Source: Procambarus clarkii
Lineage: Eukaryota; Arthropoda; Malacostraca; Decapoda; Cambaridae
Assembly (NCBI RefSeq): GCF_040958095.1
Contig: NC_091214.1
Coordinates: forward strand, 7,425,600-7,489,599
Length of the DNA stretch: 64,000 nt
Direction: 5' to 3'
Position 1 is the first letter of the stretch. Each line of letters begins with the position of its first letter. Of the stretch, positions 33,453-43,450 are shown piece after piece. The position numbers and the translations under genes are program-made. The notes under the pieces are model-generated. The model was not told where the DNA came from. It saw only the letters and a list, made by a program, of their open reading frames with translations, and ran no database searches.

Positions 33453-34200
33453 CTCCCAGGCTCTCTCTATTGCTACACTCCCAGGCTCTCTCTATTGCTA
33501 CACTCCCAGGCTCTCTCTCGCTACACTCCCAGGCTCTCTCTCGCTACACTCCCAGGCTCTCTCTCGCTACATTCCCAGGCTCTCTCTCGCTACACTCCCA
33601 GGCTCTCTCGCTACACTCCCAGGCTCTCTCGCTACACTCCCAGGCTCTCACGCTACACTCCCAGGCTCTCTCTCGCTACACTCCCAGGCTCTCTCTCGCT
33701 ACACTCCCAGGCTCTCTCTCGCTACACTCCCAGGCTCTCTCTCGCTACACTCCCAGGCTCTCTCTCGCTACACTCCCAGGCTCTCTCTCGCTACACTCCC
33801 AGGCTCTCTCTCGCTACACTCCCAGGCTCTCTCTCGCTACACTCCCAGGCTCTCTCTCGCTACACTCCCAGGCTCTCTCTCGCTACACTCCCAGGCTCTC
33901 TCTCGCTACACTCCCAGGCTCTCTCTCGCTACACTCCCAGGCTCTCTCTCGCTACACTCCCAGGCTCTCTCTCGCTACACTCCCAGGCTCTCTCTCGCTA
34001 CACTCCCAGGCTCTCTCTCGCTACACTCCCAGGCTCTCTCTCGCTACACTCCCAGGCTCTCTCTCGCTACACTCCCAGGCTCTCTCTCGCTACACTCCCA
34101 GGCTCTCTCTCGCTACACTCCCAGGCTCTCTCTCGCTACACTCCCAGGCTCTCTCTCGCTACACTCCCAGGCTCTCTCGCTACACTCCCAGGCTCTCTCG
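33453..34200 (+). repeat. Minisatellite array 2 (25-, 23- and 21-bp units)
   Basis: Two 25-bp units (CTCTATTG type, identical to those ending array 1), then mainly 23-bp units (CTCTCTCG) with a few 21-bp ones near 33595-33660 and at the end. 748 bp in all. The succession 21-25 in array 1 and 25-23-21 here suggests one original array split by the intervening 1.14 kb. Confidence 0.97.
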
Positions 34201-34965
34201 GTATGGGTTATAAATAACTAATATAATTTAGTTTACTATAAAAATTCAGTTTTTTTTACATTTTTCTTTTTGAATACAAATATAGTTTTAAGTTTATTAT
34301 ATATATTTACAAGCAATAAACAAGTTTATCAATAAACGCATAAAATTTTTAATATATATCCATGAAAGGTTGTTGCAAAAAAATTATGAGTAATCTAACA
34401 ATCAACAAATGATAATACAAAAATTTCTTTCTAAGCTTTATAGAAACCTTTACCTATTTAAATATTGCGTGCAGTGATGAGTTTTTAATCCTCAAAGTTG
34501 TATAAAAAATTTTTTTTAATTATATACAAGATTATTACAGAAGAATTTAGAGACGAGGTTTAAAGGCTTTCGTCGTCTTATCAACGTCTCCTCTTTCGAG
34601 GACCTTCACATATCGCTCGCTTGCGTTAATTAATGTCAAAAATTGTCGTACTAGAAAATTGAGGAGATTCGCGAAAGTGACGTTCTGTCCCGTTTTCTGT
34701 TATGGGTCCTCTGGTAGGTTAGGAGAGGACACTAATTTTTCCGTTTTCTTGAGGTTAGGAACTCTTAGAAGGACGGGCTACTGCAACACCTCCAGCAGGA
34801 CGTTAATTTGGCCTCCTTTTTCTTCTGGCGGGGGGGGGGGGGTGAGCTTTTCTAAAAGCAAATTACCTTACGTATAATAAAACAGCTCTGGGGATTGAAG
34901 GCTAACAATAACCATTGATGTAGTTGTCGTTGGCAACACTACGCGTGGGGGGGGGGGGCTGAATA
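34201..34965 (+). repeat. Complex repeat unit 1: AT-rich spacer and R1
   Basis: Starts with the spacer landmark AATATAATTTAGTTTACTAT at 34219, AT-rich to about 34560, then R1 (TGTCCCGTTTTCTGTTATGG at 34687) with both poly-G tracts (34830, 34947). A 50-70 codon frame (FCYGSSGRLGEDTN, TGYCNTSSRTLIWPP) is open here and in several other R1 copies, without known homology. Confidence 0.85.
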
Positions 34966-34969
34966 CACT

Positions 34970-35270
34970 GTAGCGAGTAGATTATCCCAATAATATACTC
35001 GCTCCAAATGCATTGTTAATATTCCTGTCAACCTTTGGAGATGAATGAGGTGAGGTTTGCCCGAGCATATAAGCAGCAGAATAGCAAACATTAACTAGTC
35101 TACTTTCAAGTGTGGTCTAGAGCAGACACTTGCGAGATACTGTACCGACGCTCAGTGCGCTCAACTCACACCAAAGTATCACCTGTGTACTTCTGTATAT
35201 TCGACCAAATATATATATAGTATCTTAGTGTCTGTGTTTATTTGTCACCATACTTTACGTAACAATAGAA
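34970..35270 (+). mobile_element. Insertion in unit 1 beginning TGTAGCGAG
   Basis: Interrupts the usual continuation from the poly-G to ACAAACACTCGCAGATACAA, which resumes at about 35280. Starts TGTAGCGAGTAGATTATCCC and ends near ATACTTTACGTAACA; TG...CA ends suggest a solo LTR of about 295 bp. Part of it (GCTCAGTGCGCTCAACTCAC) is the reverse complement of 19165-19220. Confidence 0.45.
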
Positions 35271-35446
35271 CCGTTACAACACAAACACTCGCAGATACAA
35301 GAATATTTTTTCAATTAAATTGCTCTCAAATTACTAATTTAATTTCGAAACATCTTCAAATTCCAGCCTTACTGAGGTAACATGGGACCTGCTCCTAGAA
35401 TGTTGAGGAACTCTCTCACTCCCATGTTCTCGCGCTACGCTCCGAG
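35271..35446 (+). repeat. Complex repeat unit 1: spacer A
   Basis: ACAAACACTCGCAGATACAA, ACTGAGGTAACATGGGACCT and CTCTCACTCCCATGTTCTCG: the A-type continuation also found at 37560, 41010, 55200, 55900 and 56830. Ends in minisatellite-like sequence. Confidence 0.85.
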
Positions 35447-35745
35447 GTGAACCGCATGGGTGCCATAATCACAATCAGAAAACATACACATCAAAGGTCC
35501 ACGGTTGTTCACCATCCTCCCAGCGAGTATGAGTAATATTGCTGGAACAACCGTGGACATCTTCACGAGAAAACAAGATTGTTGTCTTCAAGAAGTGGCG
35601 GACTGTGGTCGATATGTGGGCCTGCGGGCCTCTCCAAGCAACAGCCTGGTGGACCAAACTCTCACAAGTCAAGCCTGGCCATGGGCCGGGCTTGGGGAGT
35701 AGAGAAACTCCCAGAACCCCATCAAGAAGGTATCAAGTTGATTCT
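35447..35745 (+). pseudogene. 3'-terminal LINE fragment inserted in the minisatellite
   Basis: Contains remnants of an RT C-terminus (NIAGTTVDIFTRK; WACGPLQATAWWTKL) found at the same position in units at 41170, 45641, 55371 and 57008. Frame is broken. It is flanked by minisatellite-like CTCCCAGG on both sides in the best copies. Domain reading is from similarity to decapod LINE C-termini that I recognise. Confidence 0.6.
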
Positions 35746-36495
35746 CTTGATACGCTTCCAGGCTCTCCACTTCTCTCCCATGTTCTCTCACTGTTCTATT
35801 ATGTTCTGTTGCTACACTCCCAGGTTCTCTCGCTACACTCCCAGGTTCTCTCGCTATGCGTCGTAAATAAACAGTATAATTCAGTTTACTATAAAAAGTC
35901 AATTTTCCTTCTATATTTTTCCTCTTTTAATACGAAAATTTTTTCAAGCAAATTATATATATTTGTACGCTAGTAAAGTTAAATAAAGACTAAATAAAAA
36001 AATATTATATAATCATTAAACATAATTGCATATATTTTACTGTATAATAAAAAGTCTAAAAATAATAATACAAACTTTCTTGGTTAATCTTTATTGTAAA
36101 ATTTATCTTTTTATATAATAAGTGCCGCGTATGCACTATGGGCTCACCATAGCCCGTGCTACTTGGAACTTTTTGTTCCAGGTAGCGAATCTTAAACAAC
36201 AACAACATTAATATCGATTCGCCTTTTCTATCTAAATTTTGTAAAACATTATATATAGCTATGATTACTGAAGATCTTTTAAAGCACGTTAAAAGTCTAT
36301 CGTTGTCTCATCATCTTGGTCTTCTTTCGAAGACTGTCGCTTTTCGCTCGTATGAATGACCTTAGGCCAGAAATTCTCGTATTTGAAAATGGAAATGGCT
36401 CGCGAAAGTGAACTGTCCCGTTTTCTGTTATGGGTCTTCTGGTAGAATAGTCGAGGATACCAATTTTACCGTTTTCAAGACGTTGGGAAGCCTTA
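35746..36495 (+). repeat. Complex repeat unit 2: short minisatellite, AT spacer and start of R1
   Basis: Short array at 35810-35860 (CTCCCAGGTTCTCTCGCTAC, two copies plus remnants), spacer landmark at 35868, AT-rich to 36290, and R1 from 36300. A SINE-like segment lies within (36125-36215). R1 is cut at 36495 by a DNA transposon and resumes at 37360. Confidence 0.85.
36125..36215 (+). mobile_element. Short SINE-like repeat
   Basis: CACTATGGGCTCACCATAGC, CCGTGCTACTTGGAAC and a tail CTTAAACAACAACAAC. A truncated copy is at 50008-50030 (GGGCTCACCATAGCCC). A (CAA)n tail suggests retroposition; I recognise it as common in crayfish. Confidence 0.55.
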
Positions 36496-36764
36496 GGCCG
36501 GCCACACACGTGCAGTTTTAACTGACAGTTAAAACTGTCAGTTAAAACTGTCAGTTAAAACTGTCAGTTAAAACGGCACGTGTGTGGGTATCTCAGTTGC
36601 TCATTTCGTCAGTTCAACAGAAATGTACAGTTAAACTGCGACAAATGCAATGTTCCATATTTTTAACTGAAAGGAGTAACTGAACTGAGCGTGTGTGGGG
36701 ATTCGTAACTGTACAGTTCTCAACTTCTCATTTCTAAAGGTGGTAGCGGTGAGTGCAGTTTGAG

Positions 36765-37052
36765 ATGGCACGTAAACAAAACGGCGTAATTGTTGAATTC
36801 ATTGAACTCTACCGATCTGAACCTAGCCTGTCGCAAGTTAAAAGTGAAGAGTATCATGACCGCACAAAAAAAGATGTTGCCTATAGCAAATTAGTAAAAA
36901 AGTTGGAGGAACTTGAGCCAAGTGCCACTAAGAAGTCAGTCTTGATGAAAATTAATAATTTGAGAAGCGCTTATCGCTTATCTTTCTTTTTAATGAAAGG
37001 AGAAACCAGCGATAGCAGCTTTTGGTACACAGTTTCAGTCATGCGCAAATAA
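36765..37052 (+). CDS. MADF-domain protein of the Harbinger-like element
   Basis: 95 residues from the ATG at 36765 (an in-frame ATG at 36753 adds four). The protein is almost entirely one MADF (Adf-1-type Myb/SANT-like) domain: VIVEFIELYRSEPSLSQVKS, YHDRTKKDVAYSKLVKKL, then KSVLMKINNLRSAYRLSFFL. Aromatic and Leu positions of the three helices are kept. In PIF/Harbinger elements a Myb/MADF protein helps bring the transposase to the DNA ends and into the nucleus. The ORF stops soon after the domain, shorter than the usual 200-300 residues, consistent with an internal deletion. Confidence 0.75.
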   Translation: MARKQNGVIVEFIELYRSEPSLSQVKSEEYHDRTKKDVAYSKLVKKLEELEPSATKKSVLMKINNLRSAYRLSFFLMKGETSDSSFWYTVSVMRK

Positions 37053-37086
37053 TTGAGATAATCAATTGGTTCTTCACTTAATTCCT

Positions 37087-37227
37087 TTAACAATTGAATA
37101 TCAGAACATTGATTTCGCCTTGATAATCACTTTTTGCACCACTGCTTACGCTTCTTTTTTTTCTATTTGCTTGTAGCTTTACAAATAATACACAAAGAGC
37201 GGCAAGATCGTACTCCTCGGAATCCAT
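37087..37227 (-). pseudogene. N-terminal remnant of a Harbinger transposase
   Basis: 46 codons from the minus-strand ATG at 37227 (MDSEEYDLAALCVLFVKLQA, then NRKKRSVSSG). Acidic start, hydrophobic helix and a basic cluster are how many Harbinger transposases begin. No DDE motif is present, as the gene is truncated. Orientation is convergent with the MADF ORF. Confidence 0.45.
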
Positions 37228-37359
37228 GGTAAAACTGAGGGATTGAACTGTGTGTGTGTGTGTGCATTTCATTTTTAACTGACGTCAGTTTGAACTGTGA
37301 CAGTTATAACCGAACAGTCATAACTGTCAGTTAAAACTGCACGTGTGTGGCCGGCCTTA

Positions 37360-37790
37360 GAAGAACAGGCTGCTGCAACACCTCCAGCAGGACGTTAATT
37401 TAGCCTCCTAATTTTTTTTTTTTTTTTTTGTGGGTGTGGGGGGGAGGTTGTCCAAAAGGAAATTACCTTACATATATTAAAACAGCTCTGGGGACTGAAG
37501 GCTTACAATAACCATTGACGTAGTTGCCGTTGGCAACACTACGCGGGGGGGGGGGGGGGGGACACAAAACACAAACACTCGCAGATATAAGAACAATTTC
37601 CAATTAAACTGCTCTCAAATTCCGGATTTAGAAACATCTTCAAATTCCACCCTTACTGAGGTAACATGGGACCTGCTCCCTCAATGTCGGGGAACTCTCT
37701 CACTCCCATGTTCTCCTGCTCGCTGGCTCTCTCGCTACGCTCCCATATTCTCTTGCTAAACTCCCAGGCTTTGTCGCTATGCACCGTAAA
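37360..37790 (+). repeat. Complex repeat unit 2, continued: rest of R1, spacer A, empty minisatellite site
   Basis: R1 resumes at AAGAACAGGCTGCTGCAACA, two homopolymer tracts (37402-37420 T-run; 37543-37560 G-run), spacer A (ACACAAACACTCGCAGATAT), then a degenerate minisatellite (37700-37780) without the LINE insertion. Confidence 0.85.
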
Positions 37791-38898
37791 TAACCAATAT
37801 AATTTAGTTTACTATTAAATTTTTGTTTTTTTATATTTTCCTCTTTATATTAGAATATTTATTCAGGCTAATTGTATATGTTTAAAAGCTATATAAGAGA
37901 TTAATTGTAAACGGGTAAAATTTATAATATATACCTGTTAATGACTTTATAAAAACAATATTAAATTTTAAATATTCTCCAAACAAAAATACAAAGAATT
38001 CTTGTAAAACTTTACAATAATATTTATCTATTTAAATAATAGATGCAGCATAATACTTTCAAGATTGGCGAATCTTCTGGAAAAATAATTTTTAAATTAC
38101 ATATACATGTAAAAAATTATTTATAGCATATAATACTAAAACTGTTAACGACGAGGCTAAAGGGCGATTGTCGTCTGATTAACTTGTCCTCTTTCGATGA
38201 CCGTCGCTTTTCGCTCGTATGGGTTACTTTAGGCCAGAAATTGTTATACTTAAAAATAGAAGCGGCTCGCGTAAGTGAAGAACTGTCCCGTTTTCTGTTA
38301 TGGGTCCTCTGGTAGGTTAGGAATGGATTCTAAGTCCATCGTTTTCTTGACGAGGGGAAGCATTAGGAGGACGGGCTGCTGCAACACCTCCAGAAGGAGG
38401 TTAATTTGGCCGACTTTCTTTTCTAAGGGGGGGGAGGGGTGAGGGGAGGCTTGTCTAAGAGGAAATTACCTTATGTATATTAAAACAGCTCTGGGGACTG
38501 AAGGCTTACAATAACCATTGACGTAGTTGCAACACTACACGCGGGGGTGGGGGGGGGGGGACGCAGTGTAGAGACGAGTCAAGTTATTAACTTTTAGATT
38601 TAACATCGTAAAACATGTTTGATTTAGGTTAAATCTTTGGGACTTTAGTCCAAAATTTGTTAAGTGTTAGAATTTGGTCTTATGCGTATTATCTTCTTTT
38701 TTTTTGTTTTATGCTAAATTTCTTACATTATTGTAACATTTTGATTATACCGAAGTAAACAATATATATAGCGATAGAGATTGTCTGTTAGGTTGTCTCT
38801 ATGAGGCTGGAGGCCAGATGCTTAGTGCTACCCGAACCTAATTTTGTAAAATGGAGTCTGGAGTATGGGACGCACATAGGCTGCTCGTGGTCGGTATT
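37791..38898 (+). repeat. Complex repeat unit 3: AT spacer, R1 and truncated R2
   Basis: Spacer landmark at about 37797; R1 at 38160-38560 (TGTCCCGTTTTCTGTTATGG at 38286); after the second poly-G it continues as R2 (GTAGAGACGAGTCAAGTTAT), not spacer A. R2 is cut at CTGCTCGTGGTCGG by the minisatellite. Confidence 0.85.
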
Positions 38899-40240
38899 CT
38901 CCCAGGCTCTTTCACTACACTCCCAGGCTCTTTCACTACACTTCCAGGCTCTCTCGCTACACTCCCAGGCTCTTTCACTACACTCCCAGGCTCTCTCGCT
39001 ACACTCCCAGGCTCTCTCGCTACACTCCCAGGCTCTCTCAGTACACTCCCAGGCTCTCTCGCTACACTCCCAGGCTCTTTCACTACACTCCCAGGCTCTC
39101 TCGCTACACTCCCAGGCTCTCTCGCTACACTCCCAGGCTCTTTCACTACACTCCCAGGCTCTCTCGCTACACTCCCAGGCTCTTTCACTACACTCCCAGG
39201 CTCTCTCGCTACACTCCCAGGCTCTCTCGCTACACTCCCAGGCTCTCTCGCTACACTCCCAGGCTCTCTCGCTACACTCCCAGGCTCTCTCGCTACACTC
39301 CCAGGCTCTCTGGCTACACTCCCAGGCTCTCTGGCTACACTCCCATGTTATCTGGCTACACTCCCAGGCTCTCTGGCTACACTTCCATGTTATCTGGCTA
39401 CACTCCCAGGCTCTCTTGCTACACTCTCAGGCTCTCTCGCTACACTCCCAGGCTCTCTGGCTACACTCCCAGGCTCTCTGGCTACACTCCCATGTTATCT
39501 GGCTACACTCCCAGGCTCTCTGGCTACACTTCCATGTTATCTGGCTACACTCCCAGGCTCTCTTGCTACACTCTCAGGCTCTCTCGCTACACTCTCAGGC
39601 TCTCTCGCTACACTCCCAGGCTCTCTGGCTACACTCCCAGGCTCTCTGGCTACACTTCCATGTTATCTCGCTACACTCCCATGTTCTCTGGCTACACTCC
39701 CAGGCTCTCTGGCTACACTCCCAGGCTCTCTGGCTACACTCCCAGGCTCTCTGGCTACACTCCCAGGCTCTCTGGCTACACTCCCAGGCTCTCTGGCTAC
39801 ACTCCCAGGCTCTCTGGCTACACTCCCAGGCTCTCTGGCTACACTCCCATGTTATCTGGCTACACTCCCAGGCTCTCTGGCTACACTTCCATGTTATCTG
39901 GCTACACTCCCAGGCTCTCTTGCTACACTCTCAGGCTCTCTCGCTACACTCCCAGGCTCTCTGGCTACACTCCCAGGCTCTCTGGCTACACTCCCATGTT
40001 ATCTGGCTACACTCCCAGGCTCTCTGGCTACACTTCCATGTTATCTGGCTACACTCCCAGGCTCTCTTGCTACACTCTCAGGCTCTCTCGCTACACTCTC
40101 AGGCTCTCTCGCTACACTCCCAGGCTCTCTGGCTACACTCCCAGGCTCTCTGGCTACACTTCCATGTTATCTCGCTACACTCCCATGTTCTCTGGCTACA
40201 CTCCCATGTTATCTGGCTACACTCAAAGGCTCTCTCGCTA
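38899..40240 (+). repeat. Minisatellite array 3, with 24-unit higher-order repeat
   Basis: About 64 copies of the 21-bp unit. Variant units (TTTCAC, TGGCTACA, CATGTTATCTGG, CTTGC) are arranged non-randomly: the pattern from 39341 repeats from 39845, an offset of exactly 504 bp = 24 units, and a 7-unit (147-bp) subpattern recurs inside. Ends CTCTCGCTATGCGTCGTAAA, the normal unit boundary. Confidence 0.97.
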
Positions 40241-41169
40241 TGCGTCGTAAACAAACAGTATAATTTAGTTTACTATAAAAAATCAATTGTCTTTTTATAT
40301 TTTTCCTTCTATTAATACGAATAATGTTTCAAGCTAATTATATATATTTGTATGGTATTAATAAGGTTAAATAAAGCCTAAATAAAAAATTATTATATAA
40401 TCATCAAGGAAAATTGCAAATATTTTACTGTATAATAAAAATTTTACAAATAATATTACAAACGGTTTTGGTCAATCATTATGGTAAAATTTATGTTTTT
40501 ACATATTAAGTGCTGCGTAGTAATAACATTTTGAGTTCTTGTAATTAAATTTTTTGAAACATTATATATAGCTATGATTACTGAAGATCTTTTAAAGTAC
40601 GTTAAAAGTCTATCGTTGTCTCATCATCTTCGTCTTCTTTCGAAGACTGTCGCTTTTCGCTCGTATGAATTACCTTAGGCCAGAAATTCTCGTACATGAA
40701 AATGGAAACGGCTCACGAAAGTGAAGAACTGTCCCGTTTTCTGTTATGGGTCCTCTGGTAGGTTTGGAGAGGACACCAATTTTACCGTTTTCAAGACGTT
40801 GGGAAGCCTTAGAAGGACGGGCTGCTGCAACACCTCCAGCAGGACATTACTTTGGCCTCCATTATTATTTTTTTTTTTGGGGGGGGGGGGGGAGGGGAGG
40901 TGTCCAAACGGAAATTACTTTACATATATTAAAACAGCTCTGGGGACTGAAGGCTTACAATAACCATTGACGTAGTTGCCGTTGGCAACACTACGCGGGG
41001 GGGGGGGGACACAAAACACAAACACTCGCAGATACAAGAACGATTTTAAATTAAATTGTTCTCAATTTCCGAATTTAATTCCGAAACATTCCACCCTTTC
41101 TGAGGTAACATGGGACCTGCTCCCACAATGTCGAGGAACTCTCTCACTCCCATGTTCTCGTGCTACGCT
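40241..41169 (+). repeat. Complex repeat unit 4: AT spacer, R1, spacer A
   Basis: Landmark at 40259, R1 40610-41010 (TGTCCCGTTTTCTGTTATGG at 40731), poly-G tracts at 40879 and 40998, spacer A 41010-41160 and minisatellite seed CTCCCATGTTCTCGTGCTAC. Confidence 0.85.
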
Positions 41170-41604
41170 CCCAGGGGAACAGCATGGGTGCCATAAGCAC
41201 AATCAGAGAACACTGTATAAACATCAGAGGTTACCTTGAGGTGATTCCGAGGCTCGGCAACCCCGTGGCCCGGTCGTCGACCAGGCCTCCTCGTTGCTGG
41301 ACTGGTCAACCAGGCTGTTCGACGCAGATGCTCGCATCCCAGAGGTCCACGGATGTTCAACATCCTTCCCGCGAGTATAAGAAATATTGCCGGGATCACC
41401 GTGGACATCATGAAAAGAAAACTAGAAAGTTTTCTTCAAGAAGGGCCGGACCAACCGGGCTGTGGCTAGTATGTGGGCCTGCAGACCGCTCCAAGCAACA
41501 GTCTGGTGGACCAAGCTCTCACATGTCATGCCTGGCCTCGGACCGGGCTTGGGGAGTGGAAGAAATCCCAGAACCCCATCACGCAGGTATCAAGCAGACT
41601 CTAA
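41170..41604 (+). pseudogene. 3'-terminal LINE fragment, with nested 109-bp insertion
   Basis: Same fragment as at 35447 (AGGGGAACAGCATGGGTGCC start). At 41231-41339 a short sequence, TTACCTTGAGGTGATTCCGA to GCATCC, is inserted with CAGAGG duplicated (41225-41230, 41340-41345). The copy at 45641 has the same nested insertion; the copies at 35447, 55371 and 57008 do not. Confidence 0.65.
41231..41339. mobile_element. Nested 109-bp SINE-like insertion
   Basis: TTACCTTGAGGTGATTCCGA ... GGTCGTCGACCAGGCCTC ... GACTGGTCAACCAGGCTG ... CTCGCATCC, flanked by CAGAGG. I recognise it as a dispersed decapod repeat. Confidence 0.65.
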
Positions 41605-42060
41605 TGCTACTCTCCCAGGATCTCCTGCTTTGCGTCGTAAAAACCAATATAATTCAGTTTGCTATTAAAAGTCAATTATTGTGTATATTTTTCTTCTTTA
41701 AATACGAACATAGGTTCATGATATATGTATAATTAATTCTGATATAAAAGTAAATCAACAAAAAATTTCAATTGTATTATATATTTTTTAAAAATATTTA
41801 CAAACATTTTATTGTTAATTGGATATATTACAAACGATAATATAAATGTTTTTCTTTAAACTTTTTCTTAAAATTTTTATCTTTATATTATGAGCGCAAA
41901 AACATACGTTATATCTCCACCATCGTGACAATAATTATTAAAAATAAATATAGTATATATCAATGATGATCGTAAAGATGAGTGCAAATCGCTGTCGTCG
42001 TCTGATCTTCCATTTTTCTCTCAATGAACGTCGCTTCGTTGGCAACACTACGCGGGGGGG
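41605..42060 (+). repeat. Complex repeat unit 5: seed, AT spacer and R1 remnant
   Basis: One to two 21-bp-like units (CTCTCCCAGGATCTCCTGCT), landmark at 41645, AT-rich spacer to 41960, then R1 deleted to its right end (CGTTGGCAACACTACGCG at 42028) with poly-G. Confidence 0.75.
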
Positions 42061-43142
42061 GGGGGGGGCGGGCGGCAGTGTAGAGACGAGTATTAACTTT
42101 CAATTTTATCATCGTAAAACATGTTTGATTTAGGTTAAATCTTAGGAACTTTAGTCCGTAATTTGTTAGGTGATAGAATTTGGTCATGTGCGTATTTATT
42201 TATTTTTTGTTTACACTAGAGTTCTTACATTATTGTAGCATTTTGATTATAATGAAGTAAAAGAGAGATAAAGATTGTCTGTTAGGTTGTCTCTATGAGG
42301 CTGGAGGCCAGATAATTAGTGCTACCCTAACCCAATTTTGTAAAATGGTTGGTCTGGGGTATGGGACGCACATAGGCTGCTCGTGGTCGGTTCTATTATT
42401 CAAGAGAAGGTCCAGCCCAACTGTGACACAACCACCACCACCACAACTTTGGTGAAAGGTTGCCGGCCGAGTCCCTGCATTATTCTCTCGAAAACGATGA
42501 CCTTGAATTCTCTATGACATATTCTGAGAGTCACGGAGGGAAGAGAAAGAACAAATCCACAAGGGCCGTGATGAGGGTTCGAACCTACGTCCGGGTTAGT
42601 TAATTAACCGGAAAGGTAAAGGGTTGAAGAGACGGGGATAGAGGCTGCACTTGGATAGTAAAATAGATGAGAGAGAACTCTTCCCCCCCCCACTCCCCCC
42701 AGTAATAATATAGGGCGACATTCAATTTAAGCAACAGCCTATAACCAGCCAAAATAAACTGCCTAATATTATAGTTCCATTAAATTTGCATATATACTCA
42801 ATATTAAATTTTGTCACACAGACTCCCTTCAGCAACGTCTTAAATTAAGCAACGAGTCTCTTTAATCAGTTAGGCCAAAGGAACATATGCAAACTCAACA
42901 CGCGATGTTGTCATAAAGTTATGGTAAGGTCTATAAGGCCTGTTTATACCAGTTACCCCTCCTCGACTCACCATTCATCCCTCAGCGTCCTAAATACACA
43001 TGCACACTCACATGCCTATGGTGTATGTGTATGTATGCCTATATACACATATACATGTTTATGGTGTATTTTAGTGTTCATCTGCCCTTACAAGTACCTA
43101 TAGTGTGTGTGTGTGTATGAAGTACATGTATAATTCTGTTTA
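42061..43142 (+). repeat. R2 repeat, copy 2
   Basis: GTAGAGACGAG through the minus-strand SINE (GGTTCGAACCTACGTCCG near 42580) to TATGGTGTATTTTAGTGTTC and AAGTACATG. Colinear with 6431-7455. Confidence 0.85.
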
Positions 43143-43450
43143 AGCATCTTGTAATGTAAGAAAATCCTATTTTAGCACAATGTACTGAAAGAAAATCCTG
43201 TTTTAGCGCACTGTACTGGAAGAAAATCCTGTTTTAGCACACTGTACTGGACGAAAATTCTGTTTTATCACACTGTACTGGACGAAAATCCTATTTTATC
43301 ACACTCTATTGGAAGAAAATCTTGTTTTTGCACATTATACTGGAAGACAATCCTGTTTTAGCACACTATACTGGAAGATAATCCTGTTTTAGCACACTGT
43401 ACTGGAAGATAATCCTATTTTAACACACTGTAATGGAAGCCAATGAAAAC
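43143..43450 (+). repeat. 30-31-bp minisatellite
   Basis: About nine copies of GAAAATCCTGTTTTAGCACA plus CTGTACTGGAA with variants. A two- to three-copy version is at 48525-48610 in the equivalent position, so it expanded here. Confidence 0.9.

Larger units (their letters stand above)
36496..37356. mobile_element. PIF/Harbinger-type DNA transposon, deletion derivative
   Basis: 861 bp with perfect 36-bp terminal inverted repeats (GGCCGGCCACACACGTGCAG... at both ends) and a 3-bp TTA duplication (36493-36495, 37357-37359), splitting an R1 copy whose empty form is present elsewhere. TWA duplications are characteristic of PIF/Harbinger. It carries a MADF-domain ORF on the plus strand and a short minus-strand ORF that resembles the beginning of a Harbinger transposase. 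Such elements normally have these two genes; here most of the transposase is deleted. Just inside the left TIR is a three- to four-fold AAAACTGTCAGTT repeat. Confidence 0.85.

Noticed and set aside
31309..34200. CRISPR-like regular repeats
   Set aside because: Units are contiguous with no unique spacers and the sequence is plainly eukaryotic.
38801..40315. ORFs of 300-504 codons across array 3, and similar ones in arrays 1, 2 and 5
   Set aside because: Same reason as array 4; the ORFs begin or end in unrelated flanking repeats.
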